Below, piece after piece: positions 54,505 to 63,218 of a DNA stretch of 64,000 nt. The position numbers and the translations under genes are program-made. How positions within the stretch are numbered: the stretch's first letter is position 1; the number at the start of each line of letters is the position of its first letter. Source of the DNA: Flavobacterium zhairuonense (GTDB lineage: Bacteria > Bacteroidota > Bacteroidia > Flavobacteriales > Flavobacteriaceae). The notes beneath the pieces were generated by a model that ran no database searches, had not been told where the DNA came from, and saw only the letters and a list, made by a program, of their open reading frames with translations. The stretch covers positions 434,001 to 498,000 of the forward strand of contig NZ_SJSY01000075.1 in assembly GCF_004352915.1 (NCBI RefSeq), given 5' to 3'.

Positions 54505-55216
54505 AATTTAATGCATCATGAAAAATAATTCCCAGCGTGTATCTTTCACCCGAATGTATTTCGCTCACACCATGTTTCATGTTCACCCGATAATAACCTT
54601 TTGTTCCTTTTACAGGTCTGAAATTGGTTGTAAAAATCAGAATATCTCCTTTTTTAGGTTTCAAAACAATCGCTTTCGACTGCGCTCTTGGCGTTTGCTG
54701 TGTGAGAACAAATTCGCCTCCGGTAAAATCTTCATCAGGTTCAGAAAGGAAAAGTACAATTTGAATGGGGAAATAAACATCACCATACAAATCCTGATGT
54801 AAAGTATTGAAACCGCTTTTCCCGTATTTCAGAATTAAAACCGTTGCTTTGAATTGATTATTGTCGTGACATTGTTTTAATAATTCTTCGTGTTTTTCAG
54901 GAAAAACAGTGTTGATATTCAAAGCTTTCATCCATGCATTTGCAATTGGTGCTAACTTCGGATAAATTGTAGAACGTATGTTTTGGATTAAATCCGGCAA
55001 TGGATAATTGAAATATTTATATTCGCCTAAACCAAATCTGTAGCGTTCCATGACAACTGTTTTTCGATATAAATTTGGATTATCATAATCGAATTTTAAA
55101 TCTTCGCATTGTTCGTTATTTAGGATATTTGGAATTATGGCAAAGCCATTTTCGTACATAGATTCAGTGATGCTTTCCCAATTTTGAGAAGCAATTTTGG
55201 ATTGTATATTTTGCAT
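54503..55216 (-). CDS. 2-oxoglutarate/Fe(II) dioxygenase of unknown substrate
   Basis: This 237-residue protein has the double-stranded beta-helix oxygenase fold. Fe ligands are His 140 and Asp 142 (TLHQDLYGDVYFP) and His 215; Arg 225 binds the co-substrate (KHGVSEIHSGERYTLG). It differs from AlkB in length and motifs and is closer to prolyl-4-hydroxylase-like oxygenases. It stands between the AraC-MGMT gene and the Ada-domain gene, so a role in alkylation repair is likely by position. Substrate not proven. Confidence 0.82.
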   Translation of the reverse strand: MQNIQSKIASQNWESITESMYENGFAIIPNILNNEQCEDLKFDYDNPNLYRKTVVMERYRFGLGEYKYFNYPLPDLIQNIRSTIYPKLAPIANAWMKALNINTVFPEKHEELLKQCHDNNQFKATVLILKYGKSGFNTLHQDLYGDVYFPIQIVLFLSEPDEDFTGGEFVLTQQTPRAQSKAIVLKPKKGDILIFTTNFRPVKGTKGYYRVNMKHGVSEIHSGERYTLGIIFHDALN

Positions 55217-55274
55217 AAATGATTTTTAGAGGTAATTTAAATGTGTATTGACGAATCATTTGTATTTGTTTCAT

Positions 55275-55370
55275 CGTAGAGGCGCACAGCAGTGCGTCTA
55301 TGCAAAGATTGTCTACGAAGATTCTGTGCGGAAATACGTGATGTTAGACGCACTGCCGTGCGTCTCTACG
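55275..55370. repeat. Inverted-repeat intergenic element (GTAGAGACGCAC type)
   Basis: Arms of 26 bases at 55275-55300 and 55345-55370 are complementary at 24 positions (core agtgcgtcta / tagacgcact). The loop is 44 bases. It fills the 171-base gap between the oxygenase and the AraC-MGMT gene and has no coding content that I accept. Confidence 0.75.
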
Positions 55371-55387
55371 GATATACTTTGTGTGAA

Positions 55388-56236
55388 TTAGAATTCCGAA
55401 TTTACCTGCACGCCTTCCCAGCCAATAATGGCAGTTTTTCGGGTATTTCCCCACATGTAGCCACCAAAAATCCCAGAAGACTGAATAACGCGGTGACACG
55501 GAATTAAAAACGCAACAGGATTACTTCCAATTGCTGTTCCAACCGCACGAGAAGCATTTGGTTTTTGAATTTGATGTGCAATAGAACCATAAGTAGAAAG
55601 CTGTCCCATTGGGATTTTTAGCAAAGCTTCCCAAACTTTCAATTGAAAATCGGTTCCTTTTAAATGCAATTTAATTTCAGATAATTTGCTCCAGTCGTTT
55701 TGAAAAATGAATAAGGCATTTTGTTGAGATAAATCCAGTTTTTTCGAAAATTGGGCATTCGGGAATTTATCTTTCAACACAATAAATCCGGTTATTTCAT
55801 CTTCGGCGAAAGCCATAAAACAAACGCCTTTTTGAGTAGACGCAACGATAATATTCCCAAATGGACTTTCGGCAAAACTGTAATTTATTTCAAGATTTTT
55901 TCCTCCAGTTTTATATTCGGCAGGTGTCATTCCTTCGATATTCACAAATAAATCATGAAGTCGGCTTGTGCCTGATAACCCTGTTTCAAAAGCAGTTTCA
56001 GAAACGGTCGCCTGATTTTCTTTGAGTAATTTTTTGGCGTGCTCGATGCTTGTATATTGTAAAAACTTCTTCGGACTTGTTCCTGCCCATTCACTAAAGA
56101 GCCTCTGAAAGTGAAACGGACTTAAATGTACTTTCTCCGCAACCTCATCAAGATTGGGCTGATCTTTAAAATTAGCTTTGATATAATCGATAGCTTCAGC
56201 GATACGATTATAATTAATGGTTTCTTGTGTGTTCAT
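55388..56236 (-). CDS. AraC-MGMT fusion (Ada-like DNA methyltransferase/regulator)
   Basis: This 282-residue protein joins an AraC DNA-binding domain (residues ~8-110; VAEKVHLSPFHFQRLFSEW) to O6-methylguanine-DNA methyltransferase (~115-280). The acceptor is Cys 247 in IPCHRVI. It repairs O6-methylguanine and, like Ada, may activate repair genes. The Ada N-terminal metal-binding domain is missing here, but a similar domain is encoded separately at 54173-54418. It is the first gene of the repair cluster. Confidence 0.92.
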   Translation of the reverse strand: MNTQETINYNRIAEAIDYIKANFKDQPNLDEVAEKVHLSPFHFQRLFSEWAGTSPKKFLQYTSIEHAKKLLKENQATVSETAFETGLSGTSRLHDLFVNIEGMTPAEYKTGGKNLEINYSFAESPFGNIIVASTQKGVCFMAFAEDEITGFIVLKDKFPNAQFSKKLDLSQQNALFIFQNDWSKLSEIKLHLKGTDFQLKVWEALLKIPMGQLSTYGSIAHQIQKPNASRAVGTAIGSNPVAFLIPCHRVIQSSGIFGGYMWGNTRKTAIIGWEGVQVNSEF

Positions 56237-56315
56237 TTTAATTCCATTTTATAAGGCAAAGATCGAGTGGTTTTGGCAGGTATAAAATCCGAAACTTGCT
56301 GAGTTTTTTTCTAAC

Positions 56316-56352
56316 CGCAAAGAGCGCTAAGATTTACGCAAAGTTCGCAAAG
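56316..56352. repeat. Degenerate tandem GCAAAG words
   Basis: GCAAAG occurs at 56317, 56338 and 56347, with the related gctaag at 56326; copies are about 9 bases apart. It is part of the 217-base gap between 56236 and 56454. Confidence 0.6.
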
Positions 56353-56364
56353 TTTTCGTTTTTT

Positions 56365-56410
56365 TGTCATTTCGACGAAGGAGAAATCTTCGCAAGTAAC
56401 TCTACAAAGA
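56365..56410 (+). repeat. REP-like element, TGTCATTTCGACGAAGG
   Basis: It starts tgtcatttcgacgaagg and continues with gagaaatcttcgcaag; the internal gagaaatcttc is partly self-complementary. It matches the pattern of the half-elements at 5122-5190 and 9769-9795. Confidence 0.65.
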
Positions 56411-56453
56411 TTGGTATAAAATTGCAATTAATTTTTATGAAACTCTAAAATCA

Positions 56454-57209
56454 TTATAGTTCCTTCTCCATTTTATAATTAATGATTTCAACGCCTTTTA
56501 TGAGGTTTTTTTGTTCTGCTTTTACGATAAATCCTTTCTTTTCGAAAAAGGGTTTTGCTGTTATGCTTACGTCTGAAGTTATAGTTTTTGAAAGATCGTT
56601 TTTGGCTTCAAGTTCTAATTTGGTAAAGATTTTGTTTGCTATTCCTTGCCGTTGGAAGTCTTTGTGAATGAAGAAGAAATCAATGTAATTACCTTCTTTC
56701 AGAGTTCCGTAACCAACAATTTTATTCTCTAATATTGCGAGCAAAACAAATTGTTTTTCAATGACATCAATCCAGCGTTGAGTGTTTTCTGCGCCAGAGA
56801 CCCATACTTTAATCTGATCAGAATTGTAATCTTTTTTGCAGACTGATTGGATTGTCTGGATAAACAATTGCTTCATTTCTGGAAGATCTGAAATTGTTGC
56901 TTTTCTAAGATTTGCAGTTTTAATTATATCACTTTCATGTTGAATTCCATTTTGATCAATTCTACAAATCCATTTCGCAATTTCGAACATTCCAGAATTA
57001 TTTTTCTCAATTATTCCACTTGCAATTAAGTTGTCTTTGTAGCCTTTGTCATTTTCATCATCCATATAGATATCAATCTTTTTTCCTTCAATCATTTCTA
57101 TATTTTCTCCTATTGAGTTTAATTTGAAGTCATGTTTTGATAATAACACTACATTGAAATCGATCATTTCATTAAAGTCAACATAAATTCTAGGTTTTTC
57201 TTTATTCAT
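56454..57209 (-). CDS. GNAT acetyltransferase with extra N-terminal domain
   Basis: This 251-residue protein has a C-terminal GNAT domain (~95-251). FFIHKDFQRQGIANKIFTKL matches the acetyl-CoA loop (Q/RxxGxG/A), and it ends ITAKPFFEKKGFIV. The N-terminal ~90 residues (MNKEKPRIYVDFNEMIDFNV) are a separate small domain I do not recognise, similar to short stand-alone proteins of unknown function. The substrate is unknown. It precedes the SMR gene's strand-mate by 25 bases. Confidence 0.82.
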   Translation of the reverse strand: MNKEKPRIYVDFNEMIDFNVVLLSKHDFKLNSIGENIEMIEGKKIDIYMDDENDKGYKDNLIASGIIEKNNSGMFEIAKWICRIDQNGIQHESDIIKTANLRKATISDLPEMKQLFIQTIQSVCKKDYNSDQIKVWVSGAENTQRWIDVIEKQFVLLAILENKIVGYGTLKEGNYIDFFFIHKDFQRQGIANKIFTKLELEAKNDLSKTITSDVSITAKPFFEKKGFIVKAEQKNLIKGVEIINYKMEKEL

Positions 57210-57234
57210 AATGAAGTTTAATCGTTTTTAAATA

Positions 57235-57567
57235 CTAATGGGCTGTAGTCTTAGAAAAAACATTAATTACAATAACGCCTATTATAATTAAAGCCAATCC
57301 AATAATGGCTGGTAAATCTGGTATTTCTTTGAAAAAAATAGCGCCAATTGCTGTAATTAAAACAATTCCGACTCCCGACCAAATAGCATAAGCAAATCCC
57401 ACAGGAATAGTTCTGATGGCAAAACTTAAACAATAAAACGCACCACAGTAACCAATTACAGTAATAATGCTCGGAATTAATTTAGTGAATTCTGAAGATT
57501 TTTTTAATGCCGAAGTTGCAATGATTTCGAAAATTATGGCAATGAATAAAAATAAGAAGTTCTTCAT
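57235..57567 (-). CDS. SMR-family multidrug/quaternary-ammonium exporter
   Basis: This 110-residue inner-membrane protein has four helices. The Glu in FIAIIFEIIATSALKKS (helix 1) is the proton/substrate site, and WSGVGIVL is the SMR signature. Family members export guanidinium compounds or cationic drugs as proton antiporters. It lies upstream of the GNAT gene on the same strand, and the two may be co-transcribed. Confidence 0.92.
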   Translation of the reverse strand: MKNFLFLFIAIIFEIIATSALKKSSEFTKLIPSIITVIGYCGAFYCLSFAIRTIPVGFAYAIWSGVGIVLITAIGAIFFKEIPDLPAIIGLALIIIGVIVINVFSKTTAH

Positions 57568-57618
57568 GATTGTCGTTTTTACAAAGTTAAGCTTTGTTTA
57601 AAACGAAAAAGAATTTAT

Positions 57619-57918
57619 TTATCGAAGATGAATTTCTGTTTCATTATTTTTTACCTCATCAAAACAATCAATGCATAACATTTGAAAATCAGCTTTAGTT
57701 TTAAAAACTTCGGTCCATTCTTCACCATTATCAAGAAGCCATTGTTCACATTCTCCACACCAAGCAATCTGCGGAAGATCTTCTTCTGCCTCTGAATAAT
57801 AAAAACCTATTTTTTCTTTAGAATCTATTGCCAATGCAATATGAATACAGCCAAAAGTCATTTCTTTTACGCCATGTGTTTCACATAAAACTTTCTCAAT
57901 CATAATTTTTTTACCCAT
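57619..57918 (-). CDS. Small Cys-rich hypothetical protein
   Basis: I cannot assign a family to this 99-residue cytosolic protein. It has paired cysteines (AWCGECEQWL and LCIDCFDEV) plus CETHG and FGCIH, which would fit one or two zinc-ribbon-like sites. It is acidic (EEDLPQ, GEEWTE). The start may be at the second Met (MIEKVLCETHG). A stress or immunity role is speculative. Confidence 0.65.
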   Translation of the reverse strand: MGKKIMIEKVLCETHGVKEMTFGCIHIALAIDSKEKIGFYYSEAEEDLPQIAWCGECEQWLLDNGEEWTEVFKTKADFQMLCIDCFDEVKNNETEIHLR

Positions 57919-57971
57919 TATTTTTTTATGGATTCCTGAGCTTCAAACTTACACTTTTAGGATTAATTCTC

Positions 57972-60290
57972 CTATGGATTGAGTGATAACCCTACGCTGA
58001 AAAATAATCTTACTTTGTCGATATTATTTATCCATGAAGTATCAAAATGGATGGGCCCCAAAATAGATTGGTAGGAAATGGCAGCTCCACCAGAAAGTAC
58101 AAGACTGGTTTCGATATTTTCATCCCAATTTCCTTTCGGATTAAAAGCATGCTTTATATAATCGTCAAAAGTATCGAAACCTACACTTGCTAAATTAAAA
58201 TGAGGTGTCAGATAAATTTTTCCGGTTATGTTTATTTGAGAGCCGAGTTTAAGGCCAATGTATTGCGTAACATTGAGTTCGTCTTCATGCAAACCTGCAA
58301 AAGAAAAACGATTACTGCCGGAACTTGGAATAATACCGCCTAGGAAATATTTTGAGGCATAACCAAAATCGGAGTATGAGATTTGATCGTCTTTAAGTTT
58401 GTCTTGAAAAGTAAAATTAGATTCGAATCCGAATATACCAGTAAGTTTCTTTTTGAAAAGCGTTCTTTTTTCGAAACTGAAACCAAATTTTGTATTGCCA
58501 TTTGTATTGCCTGAAACTGTACTGAGAGCTGGATCATCAAAAGATGTTTCGACATCATTTAGTAACGAACGGGTAACGTTTGCTTTCATAATGGTTCCTT
58601 CGGTGGCAAAGAAAACTTTATCCATGTCATTATATGAATAATGTATGTTTAAATCAATATTATCGAAGGTATAGTTGGTGACGTTCAATGATTCAGGATT
58701 GTATTCTCTGGTATATTTTGGCCTTAAATGCGTGTGATGATAATCTAACCCAAAACCAAAATAGCTTTGAAGAGAATTAATATTTCGATTTATTTCATTC
58801 TTGAATTCAAAAGCATTGTAAAGTATATTGTCTGAGGCTTTTCCGTTGATGTAAATTTCTTGTCTTAAAAAAGCTCCGTATGCTTCAGATCCCCACCACC
58901 ATTCTCGAAGTCTTCCAAAATTTTTCTGATAATTAATTCTCGCTTTTGGCTGTTCGGCAATATCTACCGTTACGAGAAGACGCGAGGCAACGGCAAGAAC
59001 ATTTCTGCCTGTATAATTAAAAATGATTCCGACGCCTCTGTAAGTGTCATAATGCACAGAGGTATTTAACTGATTTTTGGCGCGTTCGAATCCAAATAAA
59101 TTAATTCCTAATTTGTCTCCGTCTTTAACAAAATAGCTGTATGTAATTTCGTCAAAGAGATTAGTTCCCATGGCTCTGTTGATTCCTGCAATTAAATCTT
59201 TGGTAGTGTATTTTACATGTGTTTTGAGGTTTGCTCTTCCAACCACCAAAGGCATGTTCTCAGGACTTATTTTTTTATAAACGATGGTGTCTAGCACAAA
59301 TTCTTTTGGCATGTCAGGCAATGCGTGAGTCCGCTGAGGGAATGCTTTCAGTTTTTCTGATAAAGCAATCAAAGCTGGAAGATTTTGATTCGTTGCAATT
59401 TTACCGTCTTTGTAGATTTCATCACTGTCAGCAAAATCGGCAGTAGAGAAACGCAAGTTTGGCAAATGATCAACTAGTATTGTACAAAGATCCCGATTTG
59501 CAGGATTCTTAATATTGCTCGGAAACATACTGGTTTGCATTAAAACCGTCACAAGACTATTGAGTTTTTCTATCGGTTCCATTCCGCCTCCCACGTCACT
59601 TCCTATGATAATATCGGCGCCCATTTGTTTAGCAATATCGGTGGGAAAATTATTTAATACTCCACCGTCTACTAAAACTGTTTTTTCGTAAGGCATCGGT
59701 TTAAAAACGGCAGGTAGTGACATACTGGCCCGCATGGCATAGCCTAAGCTCCCTTTGCTTAGTATAACTTCTTTGCCTTCAACCAAGTCAGTAGCCATGG
59801 CTCTAAAAGGTATTGGAAGACTGTCAAAATCTCTAACATTATACACAGGAAAAGTCAATTCAGAAAGGTATTCTCTTAAATTTTGGTCATTTAATAAAGA
59901 ACCAATGCTATTGAGTTTTCCGTCTTTAATGCCAATTCCGACTAAATATCTTTGAAACTCTCTTTTTTCTTCTACGCTCGCAGATCGAAGCGATTGGCCT
60001 CCGCCAAGAATTTTGTCCCACGAAATAGTTTTGGTTATTTTTTCGATGCTATCGCCAGAATACCCCATAGCATACAAGCCGCCTATAATACTTCCCATAC
60101 TGTTTCCTACAATAAGATCGGGAACAATGTGTAGCGAATCTAGTTTTTGCAAAAGCGGAATATGGGCAATTCCTTTTGCTCCACCACCGCTTAATACTAA
60201 AACGACTTTAGGTTTTTTTTCCTGAGAAAAAATAATGTGCGGCAAACACAGTAAAAACAAGAAGACGAATAAATAAGATGTTTTTTTCAA
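57972..60290 (-). CDS. Patatin-like phospholipase with POTRA and beta-barrel domains
   Basis: This 772-residue protein has a signal peptide (ending near residue 22), then a patatin domain with GGGAKG (35-40), the serine nucleophile Ser 64 in GNSMGS and the catalytic Asp 208 in VDGG. A POTRA-like piece follows (~320-390) and the last ~380 residues form a BamA/FadL-like outer-membrane barrel. This layout is that of PlpD-type (type Vd) secreted lipases. It probably shows or releases a phospholipase at the surface; substrate not known. It lies alone. Confidence 0.9.
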   Translation of the reverse strand: MKKTSYLFVFLFLLCLPHIIFSQEKKPKVVLVLSGGGAKGIAHIPLLQKLDSLHIVPDLIVGNSMGSIIGGLYAMGYSGDSIEKITKTISWDKILGGGQSLRSASVEEKREFQRYLVGIGIKDGKLNSIGSLLNDQNLREYLSELTFPVYNVRDFDSLPIPFRAMATDLVEGKEVILSKGSLGYAMRASMSLPAVFKPMPYEKTVLVDGGVLNNFPTDIAKQMGADIIIGSDVGGGMEPIEKLNSLVTVLMQTSMFPSNIKNPANRDLCTILVDHLPNLRFSTADFADSDEIYKDGKIATNQNLPALIALSEKLKAFPQRTHALPDMPKEFVLDTIVYKKISPENMPLVVGRANLKTHVKYTTKDLIAGINRAMGTNLFDEITYSYFVKDGDKLGINLFGFERAKNQLNTSVHYDTYRGVGIIFNYTGRNVLAVASRLLVTVDIAEQPKARINYQKNFGRLREWWWGSEAYGAFLRQEIYINGKASDNILYNAFEFKNEINRNINSLQSYFGFGLDYHHTHLRPKYTREYNPESLNVTNYTFDNIDLNIHYSYNDMDKVFFATEGTIMKANVTRSLLNDVETSFDDPALSTVSGNTNGNTKFGFSFEKRTLFKKKLTGIFGFESNFTFQDKLKDDQISYSDFGYASKYFLGGIIPSSGSNRFSFAGLHEDELNVTQYIGLKLGSQINITGKIYLTPHFNLASVGFDTFDDYIKHAFNPKGNWDENIETSLVLSGGAAISYQSILGPIHFDTSWINNIDKVRLFFSVGLSLNP

Positions 60291-60439
60291 GATTACAATG
60301 TTTATGTAGTTGAGAAATAGTAACTTATTTTAATTCTTAAAATTAAGCAGTTATTTTTTAAAACCATATTTTTTTGAAAGAAATCTTTTCGTTGGTTAAA
60401 AAAAGGACAAAAAATAATTTGAAAAATCTGCTAAAAACA

Positions 60440-60472
60440 AAACCCGACAGGTTTTTAAAACCTGTCGGGTTT
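60440..60472 (-). terminator. Terminator of ahcY, outer hairpin
   Basis: aaacccgacaggttt pairs with its complement across a short A/T loop. A second perfect 18-base palindrome (tcccgatagctatcggga) lies at 60503-60520, nearer the ahcY stop. Either or both end the ahcY transcript. The 240-base gap from 60291 holds nothing else recognisable. Confidence 0.75.
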
Positions 60473-60530
60473 GAAATCTATTTCTAAAAATCAGAAATCT
60501 AATCCCGATAGCTATCGGGACTAAAATAGA

Positions 60531-61847
60531 TTAATATCTGTAGTATTCTGGTTTGAATGGACCTTTTACTTCAACACCAATGTAAGCAGCTTGATCTTCT
60601 CTTAAAACTTCAAGTTCAACTCCTAATTTAGCTAAGTGCAAAGCTGCAACTTTTTCATCTAAATGTTTTGGCAACATGTAAACGTCATTGTTGTAAGCAG
60701 CACTGTTGTTCCATAATTCGATTTGTGCCAAAGTTTGGTTTGTAAATGAGTTACTCATTACGAAACTTGGGTGACCTGTAGCACAACCAAGGTTTACTAA
60801 ACGACCTTCAGCCAAGATGATGATATCTTTTCCGTTGATGTTGTATTTGTCAACCTGAGGTTTGATTTCGATTTTAGAAGCACCGTGGTTTTTGTTTAAC
60901 CAAGCCATGTCGATTTCATTATCGAAGTGACCAATGTTACAAACAACAGTTTTATCTTTCATTTGCTCGAAGTGCTCTCCAAGAACGATATCTTTGTTTC
61001 CTGTAGTTGTAATGATGATATCAGCATTAGCAATTACAGTGTTTAATTTTTTAACTTCATAACCGTCCATTGCAGCTTGTAAAGCACAAATTGGATCGAT
61101 TTCAGTAACTGTTACGATAGAACCAGCACCTCTGAAAGAAGCAGCAGTTCCTTTTCCAACATCACCGTATCCACAAACAACAACTCTTTTTCCAGCCAAC
61201 ATTAAGTCAGTTGCACGACGTACAGCATCTACAGCAGATTCTTTACATCCGTATTTGTTGTCAAATTTAGATTTAGTAACAGAGTCGTTAATGTTGATTG
61301 CAGGCATTGGTAAAGTTCCAGCTTTTACTCTTTCATAAAGTCTGTGAACACCAGTTGTAGTTTCTTCAGAAAGACCTTTAATTCCAGGAACTAATTCTGG
61401 GTAACGATCGATAACCATGTTAGTTAAATCTCCACCATCATCAAGAATCATGTTCAATGGTTTTCTGTCTTCACCAAAGAATAAAGTTTGCTCAATACAC
61501 CAGTCAAATGATTGCTCATCAAGACCTTTCCAAGCGTAAACTGAAATTCCAGCAGCAGCAATAGCAGCGGCAGCCTGATCCTGAGTAGAGAAAATGTTAC
61601 AAGAAGACCAAGTAACCTCTGCACCAAGAGCAATTAAAGTCTCGATTAAAACTGCAGTTTGAATCGTCATGTGTAAACATCCAGCAATACGAGCACCTTT
61701 TAATGGTTGTTCGTCTTTGTATTCAGCACGAAGCGCCATTAAACCTGGCATTTCAGCTTCAGCTAGTTCAATTTCTTTTCTTCCCCAAGCAGCCAGAGAA
61801 ATGTCTTTTACTTTGTAAGCCACATAAGGCGTAGTTGATGTACTCAT
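60531..61847 (-). CDS. ahcY: Adenosylhomocysteinase
   Basis: This 438-residue enzyme hydrolyses S-adenosylhomocysteine to adenosine and homocysteine, the recycling step after SAM-dependent methylation. Recognised pieces are GCLHMTIQTAVLIETL, the NAD motif CGYGDVGKGTA, and the C-terminal FKPEYYRY. The length is normal for bacterial AhcY. It is monocistronic, with hairpin terminators downstream. Confidence 0.97.
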   Translation of the reverse strand: MSTSTTPYVAYKVKDISLAAWGRKEIELAEAEMPGLMALRAEYKDEQPLKGARIAGCLHMTIQTAVLIETLIALGAEVTWSSCNIFSTQDQAAAAIAAAGISVYAWKGLDEQSFDWCIEQTLFFGEDRKPLNMILDDGGDLTNMVIDRYPELVPGIKGLSEETTTGVHRLYERVKAGTLPMPAININDSVTKSKFDNKYGCKESAVDAVRRATDLMLAGKRVVVCGYGDVGKGTAASFRGAGSIVTVTEIDPICALQAAMDGYEVKKLNTVIANADIIITTTGNKDIVLGEHFEQMKDKTVVCNIGHFDNEIDMAWLNKNHGASKIEIKPQVDKYNINGKDIIILAEGRLVNLGCATGHPSFVMSNSFTNQTLAQIELWNNSAAYNNDVYMLPKHLDEKVAALHLAKLGVELEVLREDQAAYIGVEVKGPFKPEYYRY

Positions 61848-61974
61848 TTATATTATATTTGTATAATTGTAAAATTTTTGCAAATTTAAGGAATAGCTTT
61901 TTATTTTTACTACTTTATGTAAGATTTGTGAAATCTTTAAAATCTTAATCTTTAGAACATTAGTTTGCGAATCG

Positions 61975-62113
61975 TTTTTAAACCATATAAGTGATATAAG
62001 TTCATTTAAAAAGACTCATAACTATTACCTTTGCTAAGAATTGCTTATATTTACTTAATACATTTTTAAGCCCAAAGTTATATTTTCTTAAATGACTTAT
62101 CATGGTTTAAAAA
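61975..62113. repeat. Large imperfect inverted repeat upstream of the phosphopantetheinyl transferase
   Basis: tttttaaaccat at 61975-61986 pairs perfectly with atggtttaaaaa at 62102-62113, and inner words (ataagt, tcatttaa) also pair. On the left, near-repeats of ATATAAGT occur in 9-base steps. The region lies in the 298-base gap 61848-62145; the AT-rich rest shows no clear promoter. Confidence 0.6.
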
Positions 62114-62145
62114 ATTAACCATTTACCATTTACAATTAAAAAGTA

Positions 62146-62796
62146 ATGCCTTTATTTCAGACCATACAGTTTAACGAAACGACAAAAATCTTAATTTGGG
62201 AAATAACAGAATCGTTTGATGAACTGTATAGTCGTGTTACCCTTAAAGAAAAAACTCAAAAAAGATTAGAGGGAATGAAATCGCAAATGCATCAGCGTGC
62301 TTTTTTGAGTGTTCGAATGCTGATTCAGGAAATGGGTTTTACCGATAAAGATTTGCATTACGACGAATTCGGGAAACCGTATTTTGATTGCCATAATTAT
62401 ATCTCAATTACGCATTCCTATCACTTTGCAGCAATAATCATAAGTCATGAAACGGTAGGAATTGACATGGAATTGCAACGCGAAAAAATTCAGCGAATTG
62501 CAGATAAATTTACCGATTTTGAATGCGAATATTTAAATCCATCATCTACGGAAGAATACATAAAAAAACTTACCGTGATTTGGGGAGCCAAAGAAGCAAT
62601 CTTTAAAATCAGAAATGAAAAAGGTATCAGTTTTAAAGATCATATCAACGTAAATGATTTTTCTTTAGAAGAAAGCAAAACCGTTGCAAGTTTACATTTT
62701 GATAATTTGACAAAGGATTTTAATGTGCATTACCAGGAAGTTCAATCAGATAATTTTGGGGGTAAATTTACGTTGGTTTATGCTTTTGAGAAGTAG
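62146..62796 (+). CDS. 4'-phosphopantetheinyl transferase, Sfp type
   Basis: This 216-residue enzyme transfers phosphopantetheine from CoA to carrier proteins. The family motif GIDMELQREK (Mg-binding Asp/Glu) is followed by LTVIWGAKEAIFK, the (W/F)xxKE(A/S)xxK signature. The target may be fatty-acid or secondary-metabolite carrier proteins; there is no PKS or NRPS in the window. It is convergent with the trHb gene, only 23 bases between stops. Confidence 0.9.
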   Translation: MPLFQTIQFNETTKILIWEITESFDELYSRVTLKEKTQKRLEGMKSQMHQRAFLSVRMLIQEMGFTDKDLHYDEFGKPYFDCHNYISITHSYHFAAIIISHETVGIDMELQREKIQRIADKFTDFECEYLNPSSTEEYIKKLTVIWGAKEAIFKIRNEKGISFKDHINVNDFSLEESKTVASLHFDNLTKDFNVHYQEVQSDNFGGKFTLVYAFEK

Positions 62797-62819
62797 CTTT
62801 TAGTTAACCGTCTTCAGTT

Positions 62820-63218
62820 TTAAACTTCACTTTCCTTGCGTCTGTGCTGAAACATACTCATATACAAAAAAGTGCTCATTTTTCTCGCACGTCTTTTTAG
62901 CGTATCAGCATTTTCGCCTTCAAAATATTCATCAATGGTTTGAAACCAATGATTCAGCCAAATGCCAAATTCGTTTGCTGTGATTTTTTCGCCAAAATGA
63001 GCATCAACTTCATTATGAACCTCATGTGGATTTCCTTTATACTTGCGAATCGCAAATAAATTTGTTTCCCAAAAATCAGTCAGTTTTTCGAGGTGCGCAT
63101 CCCAATCAGAAATCATTTCGTTAAAATAAAAGCCGATTTCCTTGTCGGCTCTTATTTTAGCATAGAATTGATGTACTAAGAAAGAAACATCAGCTCTGTT
63201 TTCTATTTGTTTTTTCAT
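62820..63218 (-). CDS. Group III truncated haemoglobin
   Basis: This 132-residue protein has the short truncated-globin helical fold of the group III kind. It has IGFYFNEMISDWDAHLEKLTDFW in the CD/E region and NPHEVHNEVDAHFG around the proximal His. Such proteins bind haem and, in other bacteria, handle oxygen, NO or reactive species. It overlaps the membrane gene by four bases (ATGA) and sits downstream of a Crp/Fnr gene, which fits redox control. Confidence 0.88.
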   Translation of the reverse strand: MKKQIENRADVSFLVHQFYAKIRADKEIGFYFNEMISDWDAHLEKLTDFWETNLFAIRKYKGNPHEVHNEVDAHFGEKITANEFGIWLNHWFQTIDEYFEGENADTLKRRARKMSTFLYMSMFQHRRKESEV

